From Streptomyces platensis (GTDB taxonomy: Bacteria; Actinomycetota; Actinomycetes; Streptomycetales; Streptomycetaceae), in contig NZ_CP023691.1 of assembly GCF_008704855.1 (NCBI RefSeq), positions 6,262,001 to 6,326,000 on the forward strand: a stretch of DNA of 64,000 nt, given 5' to 3'. Made by a program: the position numbers and the translations under genes. Below, one piece after another: positions 33,624 through 42,203 of the stretch (its first letter is position 1; the number at the start of each line of letters is the position of its first letter). The notes under the pieces are model-generated. The model was not told where the DNA came from. It worked only from the letters and a program-made list of their open reading frames with translations, and made no database searches.

Positions 33624-34255
33624 AAAACAGCACGGCCAAGCAAAAGGAGCGCAGGACCGGTCCCTCCTTCACGGAGACGGGACGCCGCGCCCAGATCGTC
33701 GCCGCGGCGATCGAGGTCATCGCCGAGGCCGGGTACCACCGGGCCTCCTTCGCGAAGATCGCGGAGCGCGCCGGGCTGAGCAGCACGGGGATGATCTCGT
33801 ACCACTTCGACGGGCGGGACGACCTGATGCGCGAGGTCGTCACCGACGTGATGCGGCTCGCGGAGGGCTATCTCCGCCCCCGTATCGAGGCCCACGAGAG
33901 CTACGCGGCCCGGCTGCGCGCCTCCATCGAGGGCAACCTCGACCTGTTCGCCGAGTACCCGAACCACCTCGCGGCGATCGTCGAGATCCTCGCCAACCTC
34001 CGCGGCGGCGACCCCGGCATGGTCGCCTTCCTCGACACCACGGAGGCCAACCTCGCCGTCCAGGTGGAACAGCTCCGCACGGCGCAGCGGACCGGCGAGT
34101 TCCGGGAGTTCGACCCGTGGGTGATGATGCGGGCGATCCGCGCCGCCATCGACGACGTGGTGCGCCGTGCCACCCACGATCCCGGTCTCGATGTGCGGGC
34201 CGCCGGCCGGGAGCTGGCGGACCTGTTCGACCGCGCCACCAGAAGCACGTCATGA
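33614..34255 (+). CDS. TetR family transcriptional regulator, probably autoregulated
   Basis: The 213-residue protein has a TetR DNA-binding domain (RAQIVAAAIEVIAEAGYHRA; AKIAERAGLSSTGMISYHFD) and an all-helical C-terminal domain. ATG 33614 is chosen over a TTG at 33608. Two identical-pattern palindromes lie at and just before the start, so negative autoregulation is likely. Its stop overlaps the next gene (ATGA), which makes that membrane protein and the truncated monooxygenase its likely targets. Confidence 0.9.
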   Translation: MQAKNSTAKQKERRTGPSFTETGRRAQIVAAAIEVIAEAGYHRASFAKIAERAGLSSTGMISYHFDGRDDLMREVVTDVMRLAEGYLRPRIEAHESYAARLRASIEGNLDLFAEYPNHLAAIVEILANLRGGDPGMVAFLDTTEANLAVQVEQLRTAQRTGEFREFDPWVMMRAIRAAIDDVVRRATHDPGLDVRAAGRELADLFDRATRSTS

Positions 34256-34962
34256 CCACAGACACGGGGGCAGACACCATGGCAACGCCACACGCACCGC
34301 AGACCGGAACCGACGCGCCCGCGGTGGCGCCCGTCCCGGGCCGCACGGCGGCGCTGCGCCGGCGGCTCGCCGCGCAGCTGCTCTTCGAACTCGTCCTCCC
34401 GCTCGGCTCCTACTACGGGCTGCGCGCGGCCGGCGCGAGCCAGTGGCTCTCGATGGTCGCCGGCGGTGTGCTGCTGCTGCCGTGGATCGGCTACGGCATC
34501 GTGCGCCGGCGCCGGGTGGAGGCGATGGCGGTGTTCACGCTGAGCCTGGTGGTGGCCGGCACCCTGCTGTCCCTGATCAGCGGCAGCCCGCGGGTGCTGA
34601 TGATCCGGGACAGCTGGCTGACCGCCGCGATCGGGCTCTGGGTGCTCGGCACGCTGCTCACCCGGCGCCCGTTCATCATGTCGGCCTCGCGCGGCATCGT
34701 CATCGCCAAGGTCGGCGAGGCCGGACTGGCCCGATGGGAGGCGCGGTGGGACGCGGAGCCGACGTTCCGTCACCACCTGCGGCTGGTCACGGCGGTGTGG
34801 GGCGCGGTCTTCCTGCTCGACGCGGCGCTGCGGGTGGTGCTGGCGTACACGATCCCGGTGGACGCCTTCCCGCTCACCAGCACCGTGCTCTGGCTGGCGC
34901 TCCTCGGCGGGCTGCTCACCTGGCACAACTGGTACCTCACCCGGCACGGCATGAAGCTGTAG
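34252..34962 (+). CDS. VC0807-like integral membrane protein
   Basis: The 236 residues contain a ~35-residue Ala/Pro-rich leader, then about five to six membrane segments (LLFELVLPLGSYYGLRAAGA; WLSMVAGGVLLLPWIGYGI; AMAVFTLSLVVAGTLLSLIS; later LVTAVWGAVFLLDAALRVVL). Spacing and the SRGIVIAKVG-type linker resemble VC0807-family proteins, of unknown function. Translationally coupled to the TetR gene by a 4-bp overlap. Confidence 0.75.
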   Translation: MTTDTGADTMATPHAPQTGTDAPAVAPVPGRTAALRRRLAAQLLFELVLPLGSYYGLRAAGASQWLSMVAGGVLLLPWIGYGIVRRRRVEAMAVFTLSLVVAGTLLSLISGSPRVLMIRDSWLTAAIGLWVLGTLLTRRPFIMSASRGIVIAKVGEAGLARWEARWDAEPTFRHHLRLVTAVWGAVFLLDAALRVVLAYTIPVDAFPLTSTVLWLALLGGLLTWHNWYLTRHGMKL

Positions 34963-34970
34963 GGCGAGCC

Positions 34971-35243
34971 GTGGACACCGACGCCGAGGTGCTGATCGCG
35001 GGGGCGGGCCCGACCGGCCTGCTGCTCGCCGGCGAGCTGGGCCTGGCCGGGGCGCGGACCGCCGTCGTGGAGCGGCTGCCCCAACGGACCGGCCGGTCCA
35101 AGGTGCTCCACCTCCAGCCGCGCACCGCCGAGGTGCTGGACTGCCGGGGCCTGCTGGAACCGGTCCTGGACCGTTCGATGGCCCTCCTCCCCTCCGGCCA
35201 CTTCGCCGGGCTGCCGCTCGACTACGGCGCGGGTACCTGGTAG
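34971..35243 (+). pseudogene. Truncated FAD-dependent aromatic-hydroxylase-type monooxygenase
   Basis: A 90-residue frame starting at GTG 34971 encodes only the N-terminal FAD-binding piece of a PheA/TfdB-type monooxygenase: EVLIAGAGPTGLLLAGELGL (GxGxxG dinucleotide fold) and RSKVLHLQPRTAEVLDCRGL. Family members are ~400-550 residues. The frame ends with GTW-stop at 35243 and no continuation is seen before the next gene. Eight bases after the VC0807-like gene, so it was probably the last gene of the TetR operon before a 3' deletion. Confidence 0.8.
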
Positions 35244-35310
35244 GCGGGAACGGCGGGCGCAGCACGGTGCGCCCGCCGTCCTCGGGGCGGGCCGCCCGGG
35301 CCCCGCACCC

Positions 35311-36489
35311 TCAGTGCACCAGCGGGAGCGTGGCCATCTCCGCGACGGTCCAGGTCAGCGGGGCCAGGACGAGGACCAGTGCCAGGAAGCGCAGGGCGGC
35401 GGCGCGGTGCAGTACCGAGGCGGAGGCGCCCAGGCGGCGGAGGGCCGCCGTGGTGTGGGCGCGGGCCGAGCGGGACTCCACCGCGGCGGTGAGCGCGCTG
35501 GCGGTGACACAGGCGAGGACGACCGCCGCGCCGACCGCGGTGAGCGGGCCGAACGGACTGGCGGGCGAGGACTCGTAGACCTTCACGGCGGCGTACGCGG
35601 CGGAGGCGACCGCGCACAGCACCCCGAGCGGGCGGCCGAGGCGGTGCGACTCCTCCTGGAGCACGCGGCCGGACAGCAGACGCAGTGCGCCGGGGCGGCC
35701 GGCGCAGAGCAGCCGCCCGCACAGATGCACCAGCCCGGGACCGGCCAGCACGAGGCCGAAGGCCGACAGCGCCCAGCCGGCCAGCACGCCGGGAGGGCTG
35801 CCGATCAGCCGGCCGGGCAGCGGCAGCAGTCCGCCGGGGGCGTGGGCGCCGCGGCTGGCGTATGCCTCGATCGCCAGGCCGGCCGCGGCCATCGCGATGC
35901 CCCACGGGAGGCCGGAGGGCTGGGCGGTCCGGGGGCGGCTGTCGATCTCGGGCGTGCCGGCCTCGTCGCGGGGGCGCAGGGCGACGGCGGTCGCGGCCGC
36001 GGCGGTCAGCGGCACCGTCGCCAGCAGCAGCAGGGCACCGACGAGCGGCACCGGGTGGCCGCTGCCGAGCAGGTCGGAGTCGAGACCGAGGGAGGACGGG
36101 CGGCCGAGCTGCCCCGGGCCGAGGTCGCCGCGCAGCCGGAGGAAGGCCAACAGGGCCAGCGCGACCCCGAGGAAGCAGGTCAGCGCGGTGGAGGCGGTGG
36201 CGAGCAGAGTGAGCCGGAGCGGGCCGAGACCGGCGGCGGTCATCCCGCGCTGGAGGCGGGCGGCGGGATCCGTACGCGCCGTGGACACCGCGAACTGGGC
36301 GGTGGCGGCGAGCGGGGCCGCGCACCACAGCAGACGCACCAGCGACTCGTCGGCCGCGGACGGATGGCCGGCGGCATGGCCGAGGGTGGAGAGCAGCAGG
36401 AAGCCGGTGCCGGCCGCCGCGGCGGTGACCGAGAGGCGGCGCAGCAGGACGAGGGGGCGCGAGCCGCGGGCTAGACGGAGAGCGAGCAC
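35311..36489 (-). CDS. ABC exporter permease (FtsX/MacB-like)
   Basis: A 392-residue membrane protein with about eight to ten hydrophobic segments, including pairs near both ends (LVRLLWCAAPLAATAQFAVS; LTAVGAAVVLACVTASALTA; LRFLALVLVLAPLTWTVAEM). Organisation fits FtsX-like permeases of streptomycete two-component exporters. Substrate unknown. GTG start at 36489; the gene overlaps the preceding ATPase gene by 19 bp. Confidence 0.7.
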   Translation of the reverse strand: MLALRLARGSRPLVLLRRLSVTAAAAGTGFLLLSTLGHAAGHPSAADESLVRLLWCAAPLAATAQFAVSTARTDPAARLQRGMTAAGLGPLRLTLLATASTALTCFLGVALALLAFLRLRGDLGPGQLGRPSSLGLDSDLLGSGHPVPLVGALLLLATVPLTAAAATAVALRPRDEAGTPEIDSRPRTAQPSGLPWGIAMAAAGLAIEAYASRGAHAPGGLLPLPGRLIGSPPGVLAGWALSAFGLVLAGPGLVHLCGRLLCAGRPGALRLLSGRVLQEESHRLGRPLGVLCAVASAAYAAVKVYESSPASPFGPLTAVGAAVVLACVTASALTAAVESRSARAHTTAALRRLGASASVLHRAAALRFLALVLVLAPLTWTVAEMATLPLVH

Positions 36490-37211
36490 TCTGCCCTGCT
36501 TTCCTCATCGGAGGCGCCGGTGGTGGCGGGCGCACCGCTCGACTGGTGGCCGTCGAGGAGCGCGAGGGTCCGGTCGGCGAGCGTGGCGACATCGGGGTCA
36601 TGGGTCGCCAGGACCACGGTGATCTGGTGTGAGCGGGCCGCGGTGGTGAGGGTGCGCAGCACCTGGATGCCGTCGGCGCGGTGCAGCGGGGCGGTCGGCT
36701 CGTCGGCGAACAGCACCTGGGGCGTGGTGGCGAGCGCGCGGGCGATGGCGACGCGCTGGCGCTGGGACTGGTCGAGCTGCGCGGGGCGGCGGTTCGCGCA
36801 CATGCCGACGTCGAGGCGGTCCAGCCATTCGAGGGCGGTGTGCTTGGCGGAGCGGGTGCCGGTGCCGCGGAGCAGGAGGGGGAGGGCGGCGTTCTCCCAG
36901 GCGGTGAGTTCGGCGACGAGGTGCGGTTCGGTGTCGATCCAGCCGAACCGGTCCAGCCGCAGCCGTTCGCGGCTGGGGGAGGAGAGGGTGTGCACCGGGG
37001 AGCTGTTGAACCACACCTCGCCCTCGGCCGGGACGAGTTGACCGGAGAGACATTTCAGGAGGGTGGTCTTGCCACTGCCGCGCGGGCCGGTGACGGCGAG
37101 GATCTCGCCTTCGGGGACGCCGACGGAGACTCCGGTGAGGGCGGAGGTGCCGCCGTACGCGTGGTGCAGGCCGCGGGCCCAGAGAACGTCGTTGTCAGGC
37201 GGGGCCACCAT
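36471..37211 (-). CDS. ABC transporter ATP-binding protein with degenerate motifs
   Basis: Walker A GPRGSGKTTLLKCLSGQL, Walker B VLFADEPTAP and the H-loop LATHDPDVA are present. The ABC signature LSGGQ is replaced by LDQSQ (LDQSQRQRVAIARALA), the Q-loop Gln by Asp (WIDTEPHL), and the D-loop SALD by PLHR. ATP hydrolysis may therefore be weak or asymmetrical. ATG 37211 preceded by GAGGTG; the in-frame extension to 37331 is leader. Partner permease overlaps. Confidence 0.85.
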   Translation of the reverse strand: MVAPPDNDVLWARGLHHAYGGTSALTGVSVGVPEGEILAVTGPRGSGKTTLLKCLSGQLVPAEGEVWFNSSPVHTLSSPSRERLRLDRFGWIDTEPHLVAELTAWENAALPLLLRGTGTRSAKHTALEWLDRLDVGMCANRRPAQLDQSQRQRVAIARALATTPQVLFADEPTAPLHRADGIQVLRTLTTAARSHQITVVLATHDPDVATLADRTLALLDGHQSSGAPATTGASDEESRAECSLSV

Positions 37212-37333
37212 CTGCGCACCTCTTGTTGTAGGCGTCGAATCGTTCCCCCGACCGGGTGAACGACCATGGAGGGTATCGGTCACAAGCACGGTAAGGATTG
37301 GTGACCCCCGGTATTCGCCGCTTGGCAGCACAA

Positions 37334-37379
37334 CGGCCCAGATTCACTCGTATGGCTTGAAGTGAGTGAATCCGGGCCG
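37334..37379. terminator. 16-bp hairpin after the class III aminotransferase gene
   Basis: CGGCCCAGATTCACTC (37334-37349) pairs with GAGTGAATCCGGGCCG (37364-37379), one mismatch, 14-nt loop. It lies 46 bp past the aminotransferase stop on the minus strand and insulates the ABC genes. Confidence 0.7.
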
Positions 37380-37425
37380 CTGGATATTCAATTGTGTACG
37401 AGTGGACCGGTTGGCGCCGTGAGGG

Positions 37426-38787
37426 TCAGAGCTTGGTCCATGCCTCGGTGAGGACCGTGCGCAGAATCTGCTCGATCTCGTCGAAGACCGGCTGGTCGGC
37501 GATCAGCGGCGGGGCGAGCTGGATGACCGGGTCGCCACGGTCGTCGGCGCGGCAGTAGAGACCGTTGTCGTACAGCGCCTTGGAGAGGAAGCCGTACAGG
37601 ACGCGCTCGGTCTCCTCGTCGTTGAAGGACTCCTTGGTGGTCTTGTCCTTGACGAGTTCGATGCCGTAGAAGAAGCCGTTGCCGCGGACGTCGCCGACGA
37701 TCGGCAGGTCGTGCAGCTTCTCCAGGGTGTTGAGGAAGTTGGCCTCGTTGTCGAGGACGTGCTGGTTGAGGCCCTCGCGCTCGAAGATGTCGAGGTTGGC
37801 GACGCCGACGGCCGCGGAGACCGGGTGGCCGCCGAAGGTGTAGCCGTGCAGGAAGGTGTTGTCGCCCTTGTAGAACGGCTCGGCCAGGCGGTCGGAGATG
37901 ATGCAGGCGCCGATCGGGGAGTAGCCCGAGGTCATGCCCTTGGCGCAGGTGATCATGTCCGGGACGTAGCCGAACTTGTCACAGGCGAACGTCGTACCGA
38001 GCCGGCCGAAGGCGCAGATGACCTCGTCGGAGACGAGCAGTACGTCGTACTGGTCGCAGATCTCGCGGACCCGCTGGAAGTAGCCGGGGGGCGGCGGGAA
38101 GCAGCCGCCGGCGTTCTGCACCGGCTCCAGGAAGACCGCGGCGACGGTCTCCGGGCCCTCGAAGAGGATCTGCTGCTCGATCTGGTCGGCGGCCCAGCGG
38201 CCGAAGGCCTCGGGGTCGTCGCCGTGGATCGGGGCGCGGTAGATGTTGGTGTTCGGGACCTTGTGCGCGCCGGGGACCAGCGGCTCGAAGGGGGCCTTCA
38301 GACCGGGCAGGCCGGTGATGGACAGGGCGCCCTGCGGGGTGCCGTGGTAGGCGACCGCGCGGGATATCACCTTGTGCTTCATCGGCTTGCCGACGAGCTT
38401 GAAGTACTGCTTGGCCAGCTTCCAGGCGGTCTCGACGGCCTCGCCGCCGCCGGTGGTGAAGAAGACCTTGTTGAGGTCACCGGGGGCCTCGTTCGCCAGC
38501 CGCTCGGCCAGCTCCACCGCCTTGGGGTGGGCGTAGGACCACACGGGGAAGAAGGCCAGCTCCTGCGCCTGCTTGAAGGCGGTCTCGGCGAGCTCCACCC
38601 GGCCGTGGCCGGCGTTGACCACAAAGAGGCCGGCGAGCCCGTCGATGTAGCGCTTGCCCTTGTCGTCGTAGATGTTGGTGCCCTCGCCGCGCACGATCGT
38701 GGGCACGGGGGCATTCTCGTACGACGACATGCGGGTGAAGTGCATCCACAGGTGGTCGTATGCCGTCTTGGAGAGGTCGCCGCTCAT
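37426..38787 (-). CDS. Class III (omega) aminotransferase, probably polyamine or beta-alanine/GABA type
   Basis: PLP enzyme of fold type I; the Schiff-base Lys is in MITCAKGMTSGYSPIGA and the phosphate-binding segment in FFTTGGGEAVETAWKLAKQY. The 453-residue sequence is of the aspartate-aminotransferase-family/omega-transaminase group that uses pyruvate or 2-oxoglutarate with diamines, beta-alanine or GABA. It is distinct from the GabT at 56196. Lies 2 bp after the Lrp regulator gene and opposite an aminobutyraldehyde dehydrogenase, so putrescine or a derivative is the probable amine donor. Confidence 0.85.
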   Translation of the reverse strand: MSGDLSKTAYDHLWMHFTRMSSYENAPVPTIVRGEGTNIYDDKGKRYIDGLAGLFVVNAGHGRVELAETAFKQAQELAFFPVWSYAHPKAVELAERLANEAPGDLNKVFFTTGGGEAVETAWKLAKQYFKLVGKPMKHKVISRAVAYHGTPQGALSITGLPGLKAPFEPLVPGAHKVPNTNIYRAPIHGDDPEAFGRWAADQIEQQILFEGPETVAAVFLEPVQNAGGCFPPPPGYFQRVREICDQYDVLLVSDEVICAFGRLGTTFACDKFGYVPDMITCAKGMTSGYSPIGACIISDRLAEPFYKGDNTFLHGYTFGGHPVSAAVGVANLDIFEREGLNQHVLDNEANFLNTLEKLHDLPIVGDVRGNGFFYGIELVKDKTTKESFNDEETERVLYGFLSKALYDNGLYCRADDRGDPVIQLAPPLIADQPVFDEIEQILRTVLTEAWTKL

Positions 38788-38789
38788 TG

Positions 38790-39281
38790 CTATCTCGTTC
38801 CCCAGGTGTAGGTCTGCTTCCGGAGCTTGAGGTACACGAAGCTCTCGGTGGATCGGACGCCGGGAAGCGTGCGGATCCGCTTGTTGATCATTTCCAGAAG
38901 GTGGTCGTCGTCCTCGCAGACGATCTCGATGAGGAGATCGAAGGAGCCTGCCGTCATGACGACGTACTCGACCTCTTCCATGACCGTCAGGGCGTCGGCC
39001 ACGGGGTCGAGGTCACCTTCGACGTTGATGCCGACCATTGCCTGCCGTCGGAAACCGACCGTGAGGGGGTCGGTGACCGCGACGATCTGCATCACGCCTT
39101 GGTCGAGCAGTTTCTGTACGCGCTGGCGTACCGCCGCTTCGGACAGGCCGACGGCCTTGCCGATCGCGGCGTACGGACGGCGCCCGTCCTCCTGGAGCTG
39201 CTCGATGATCGCCAGGGAGACGGAGTCGATCGACGGGGTGCCGGTTCTGTCATGACCGTTACGGGGAGCCACGCCGTTCAC
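38790..39281 (-). CDS. Lrp/AsnC family regulator
   Basis: A 163-residue protein: winged HTH (AIGKAVGLSEAAVRQRVQKL) followed by the RAM/AsnC ligand domain (VMTAGSFDLLIEIVCEDDDH). Starts DSVSLAIIEQLQEDGRRPYA. GTG 39281 or 39272 could be the start; the frame is open to 39308. Being cotranscribed with the aminotransferase and divergent from the dehydrogenase, it is the likely local regulator of both. Confidence 0.9.
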   Translation of the reverse strand: MNGVAPRNGHDRTGTPSIDSVSLAIIEQLQEDGRRPYAAIGKAVGLSEAAVRQRVQKLLDQGVMQIVAVTDPLTVGFRRQAMVGINVEGDLDPVADALTVMEEVEYVVMTAGSFDLLIEIVCEDDDHLLEMINKRIRTLPGVRSTESFVYLKLRKQTYTWGTR

Positions 39282-39319
39282 TGTGCACGAGCCTCGTCTG
39301 TCTTGCAACCCTAAACCGA

Positions 39320-39350
39320 TGAAATTAGTCGTGTAGCGATCAGAATTTCA
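39320..39350. promoter_or_regulatory. Candidate Lrp operator
   Basis: TGAAATT (39320-39326) and AATTTCA (39344-39350) form a perfect inverted repeat with a 17-bp spacer in an AT-rich patch of an otherwise GC-rich gap, centred between the two divergent genes. Confidence 0.45.
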
Positions 39351-39381
39351 CTGATTCCGTTGTTCCCGGGTGGTGGGTGTG

Positions 39382-39409
39382 TTGAAAACGTGGGTTCCAT
39401 GGCTAGGGT
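39382..39409 (+). promoter_or_regulatory. HrdB-type promoter of the aminobutyraldehyde dehydrogenase gene
   Basis: TTGAAA (39382-39387), 16-bp spacer, TAGGGT (39404-39409), close to the streptomycete housekeeping consensus. It gives a leader of about 35 nt before the GTG at 39452, with GAAGGGGG as ribosome site. Confidence 0.65.
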
Positions 39410-39451
39410 GGATGTCCAAACCACCAGACTTCTGACTGAAGGGGGCGCACA

Positions 39452-40906
39452 GTGACCACCGCACTGCGTCGTCTGCGCAACTACATCGACGGGGAGTTCC
39501 GGGACGCCGCCGACGGGCGGACCACGGAGGTGGTCAACCCCGCCACGGGCGAGGCGTACGCCACCGCGCCGCTCTCGGCCGCCGCCGACGTGGACGCGGC
39601 GATGGCCGCCGCCGAGGCCGCCTTCCCCGCCTGGCGCGACCTGATCCCGGCCGAGCGCCAGAAGGTCCTGCTGAAGATCGCCGACCGCTTCGAGGAGCGG
39701 GCGGAGGAGCTGATCGCCGCCGAGTCGGAGAACTGCGGCAAGCCGGTCGCGCTCGTACGGTCCGAGGAAATCCCGCCGATGGTGGACCAGATCCGCTTCT
39801 TCGCGGGTGCCGCCCGGATGCTCGAAGGCCGCTCGGCCGGCGAGTACATGGACGGCTTCACCTCGATCATCCGCCGTGAGCCGGTCGGCGTCTGCGCCCA
39901 GGTCGCGCCGTGGAACTACCCGATGATGATGGCCGTGTGGAAGTTCGCCCCGGCGCTGGCCGCGGGCAACACCGTCGTCATCAAGCCGTCCGACACCACC
40001 CCGGCCTCCACGGTGCTGATCGCCGACATCATCGGCAGCGTGCTGGACGAACTGGGCCACTCCCGCGGCGTGTTCAACGTCATCTGCGGTGACCGCGAGA
40101 CCGGCCGGCTGATGGTCGAGCACAAGGTCCCGGCGATGGCCTCGATCACCGGCTCGGTGCGCGCCGGTATGCAGGTCGCCGAGTCCGCGTCCAAGGACCT
40201 CAAGCGGGTCCACCTGGAGCTGGGCGGCAAGGCGCCGGTCGTCGTCTTCGAGGACACCGACATCGCCAAGGCCGTCGAGGACATCTCGGTCGCCGGTTAC
40301 TTCAACGCCGGCCAGGACTGTACGGCCGCCACCCGGGTGCTCGTCCAGGAGTCCATCCACGACGAGTTCGTCGCCGCGCTGGCCAAGGCCGCCTCGGAGA
40401 CCAAGACCGGCGCGGTCGACGACGAGGACGTGCTCTACGGCCCGCTGAACAACGCCAACCAGCTCAAGCAGGTCAAGGGCTTCATCGAGCGGCTGCCCGC
40501 GCACGCCAAGATCGAGGCGGGCGGCGAGCAGGTCGGCGAGAAGGGGTACTTCTTCGCCCCGACCGTCGTCTCGGGCCTCAAGCAGGACGACGAGATCGTC
40601 CAGCACGAGGTCTTCGGCCCGGTCATCACCGTCCAGTCCTTCAGCGACGAGAAGCAGGCCGTGGAGTGGGCCAACGGCGTCGAGTACGCCCTGGCGTCCT
40701 CGGTGTGGACCAAGGACCACGCCCGCGCCATGCGGATGTCCAGGAGCCTCGACTTCGGCTGTGTGTGGATCAACACCCACATCCCGCTGGTCGCCGAGAT
40801 GCCGCACGGCGGATTCAAGAAGTCCGGCTACGGCAAGGACCTGTCGGCCTACGGCTTCGACGACTACACCCGGATCAAGCACGTGATGACCTCCCTCGAC
40901 GGCTGA
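39452..40906 (+). CDS. Gamma-aminobutyraldehyde dehydrogenase (PatD-like)
   Basis: NAD-dependent aldehyde dehydrogenase: catalytic Cys290 in AGQDCTAATR, general-base Glu in LELGGKAPVVV, and APWNYPMMMAVWKFAPALAA. The GQDCTAATR and PHGGFKKSGYGKDLS-type sequences are typical of aminobutyraldehyde/betaine-aldehyde-like dehydrogenases that oxidise 4-aminobutanal (from putrescine) to GABA. GTG start. Divergent from the aminotransferase that would supply the aldehyde. Confidence 0.88.
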   Translation: MTTALRRLRNYIDGEFRDAADGRTTEVVNPATGEAYATAPLSAAADVDAAMAAAEAAFPAWRDLIPAERQKVLLKIADRFEERAEELIAAESENCGKPVALVRSEEIPPMVDQIRFFAGAARMLEGRSAGEYMDGFTSIIRREPVGVCAQVAPWNYPMMMAVWKFAPALAAGNTVVIKPSDTTPASTVLIADIIGSVLDELGHSRGVFNVICGDRETGRLMVEHKVPAMASITGSVRAGMQVAESASKDLKRVHLELGGKAPVVVFEDTDIAKAVEDISVAGYFNAGQDCTAATRVLVQESIHDEFVAALAKAASETKTGAVDDEDVLYGPLNNANQLKQVKGFIERLPAHAKIEAGGEQVGEKGYFFAPTVVSGLKQDDEIVQHEVFGPVITVQSFSDEKQAVEWANGVEYALASSVWTKDHARAMRMSRSLDFGCVWINTHIPLVAEMPHGGFKKSGYGKDLSAYGFDDYTRIKHVMTSLDG

Positions 40907-40949
40907 ACCGGGGGAACGCTCCCGTCGGGCGGAACGCTCGACACACCGT

Positions 40950-41002
40950 CGCGGGCGGAGGCCCGGCAACTGACGCTCTGTCGCTTGCCGCCTCCGCCCG
41001 CG
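40950..41002 (+). terminator. 13-bp hairpin between the dehydrogenase and the PotD-like gene
   Basis: CGCGGGCGGAGGC (40950-40962) pairs perfectly with GCCTCCGCCCGCG (40990-41002), 27-nt loop. It ends 4 bp before the GTG at 41007, so it may attenuate readthrough or hide the ribosome site. Confidence 0.55.
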
Positions 41003-41006
41003 GCAC

Positions 41007-42203
41007 GTGAGAGTGCTCGCCATGGCAGATCTTTCGCGGCGGGCGCTGCTCCGGGGTACGGGCGGACTGGGTGTGACGGGGGCGCTGGCCGCCATGACCG
41101 GATGCGGGGTGCCGCCGGCCTACGTCGAGACGGCGGACCGCGGCGGCCCGGACCGGTCGGCACGGGACCGCAGGCTCGTCTTCGCCAACTGGCCCCTCTA
41201 CATCGACGTCGACGACCGCCACAAACAGCGCCGCCCCACGCTGGACGCCTTCGAGCGGCGCACCGGGATCTCCGTCACGTACACCGAGGAGATCAACGAC
41301 AACGACGAGTTCTTCGGCAAGATCAGCCCGGCGCTGATGAACCACCAGAGCACCGGCCGCGATCTGATCGTCATCAGCGACTGGATGTGCGCCCGGTTCG
41401 TCCGGCTGGGCTGGGTCCAGGAAATGGACCGCGCCGCCCAGCCGCACGTCGCCCGGCATCTCGACCCGCTGCTGCGGAACCCGCACTTCGACCCGGGCCG
41501 CAGACACTCGGTGCCCTGGCAGTCCGGCATCACCGGCATCGCCTACAACCGCAAGAAGCTCGGCCGGGAGATCAAGCACACCGCCGACCTGTGGAAGGAC
41601 GATCTGCGCGGCCGGGTCACCCTGCTCTCCGGGCTCGATGAGTCCTTCGCCCTGCTCATGCAGGGCGAGGGGGTGGACATCACCCGCTGGACGGCCGACG
41701 ACTTCCACCGGATGACCGACCGGATCCGCCGCCTGGTGAGCAAGGGCCACATCCGGCGCTTCACCGGCAACGACTACATCAAGGACCTGGACTCCGGGGA
41801 TGTGCTCGCCGCGCAGGCCTACTCGGGCGATGTGATCCAGCTCCAGGCGGACAACCCGGACATCGAGTTCGTGGTGCCGGAGGAAGGCGCCGAGCTCTGG
41901 GCCGAGAGCCTGCTGATCCCCGACCTCGCCGAGCACAAGCGCAACGCCGAGCGGCTGATCGACTACTACTACCGCCCCGAGGTGGCCGCCGACCTCGCCG
42001 CCTGGGTCAACTACGTCTGCCCCGTACCGGCCGCCCGCGACATCCTCGCCTCCTCCAAGGACAAGGAACGCGCCGCACTCGCCGAGGACCCGCTGATCTT
42101 CCCCGACGACGCGATGCGCAAGCGGCTGGCCATCGCCCGCGACATCACCTCGAAGGAGCGGACGGAGTTCGCCAAGGAGTGGAACGGGATGGTGGGGTTG
42201 TGA
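41007..42203 (+). CDS. PotD-like polyamine-binding lipoprotein, orphan (no adjacent permease)
   Basis: A Tat-type signal (LSRRALLRGTGG) ends in a lipobox (MTGC), then a spermidine/putrescine-binding fold: LVFANWPLYIDVDD, EEINDNDEFFGKI, DLIVISDWMCARFVRLGW, RRFTGNDYIKDLDSGDV. The 398-residue protein is a clear paralogue of the PotD at 49169. Start may be ATG 41022. It has no permease or ATPase beside it, so it may feed the PotABC at 50476-53419. Its last 59 bp overlap the LysR gene on the other strand. Confidence 0.87.
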   Translation: MRVLAMADLSRRALLRGTGGLGVTGALAAMTGCGVPPAYVETADRGGPDRSARDRRLVFANWPLYIDVDDRHKQRRPTLDAFERRTGISVTYTEEINDNDEFFGKISPALMNHQSTGRDLIVISDWMCARFVRLGWVQEMDRAAQPHVARHLDPLLRNPHFDPGRRHSVPWQSGITGIAYNRKKLGREIKHTADLWKDDLRGRVTLLSGLDESFALLMQGEGVDITRWTADDFHRMTDRIRRLVSKGHIRRFTGNDYIKDLDSGDVLAAQAYSGDVIQLQADNPDIEFVVPEEGAELWAESLLIPDLAEHKRNAERLIDYYYRPEVAADLAAWVNYVCPVPAARDILASSKDKERAALAEDPLIFPDDAMRKRLAIARDITSKERTEFAKEWNGMVGL

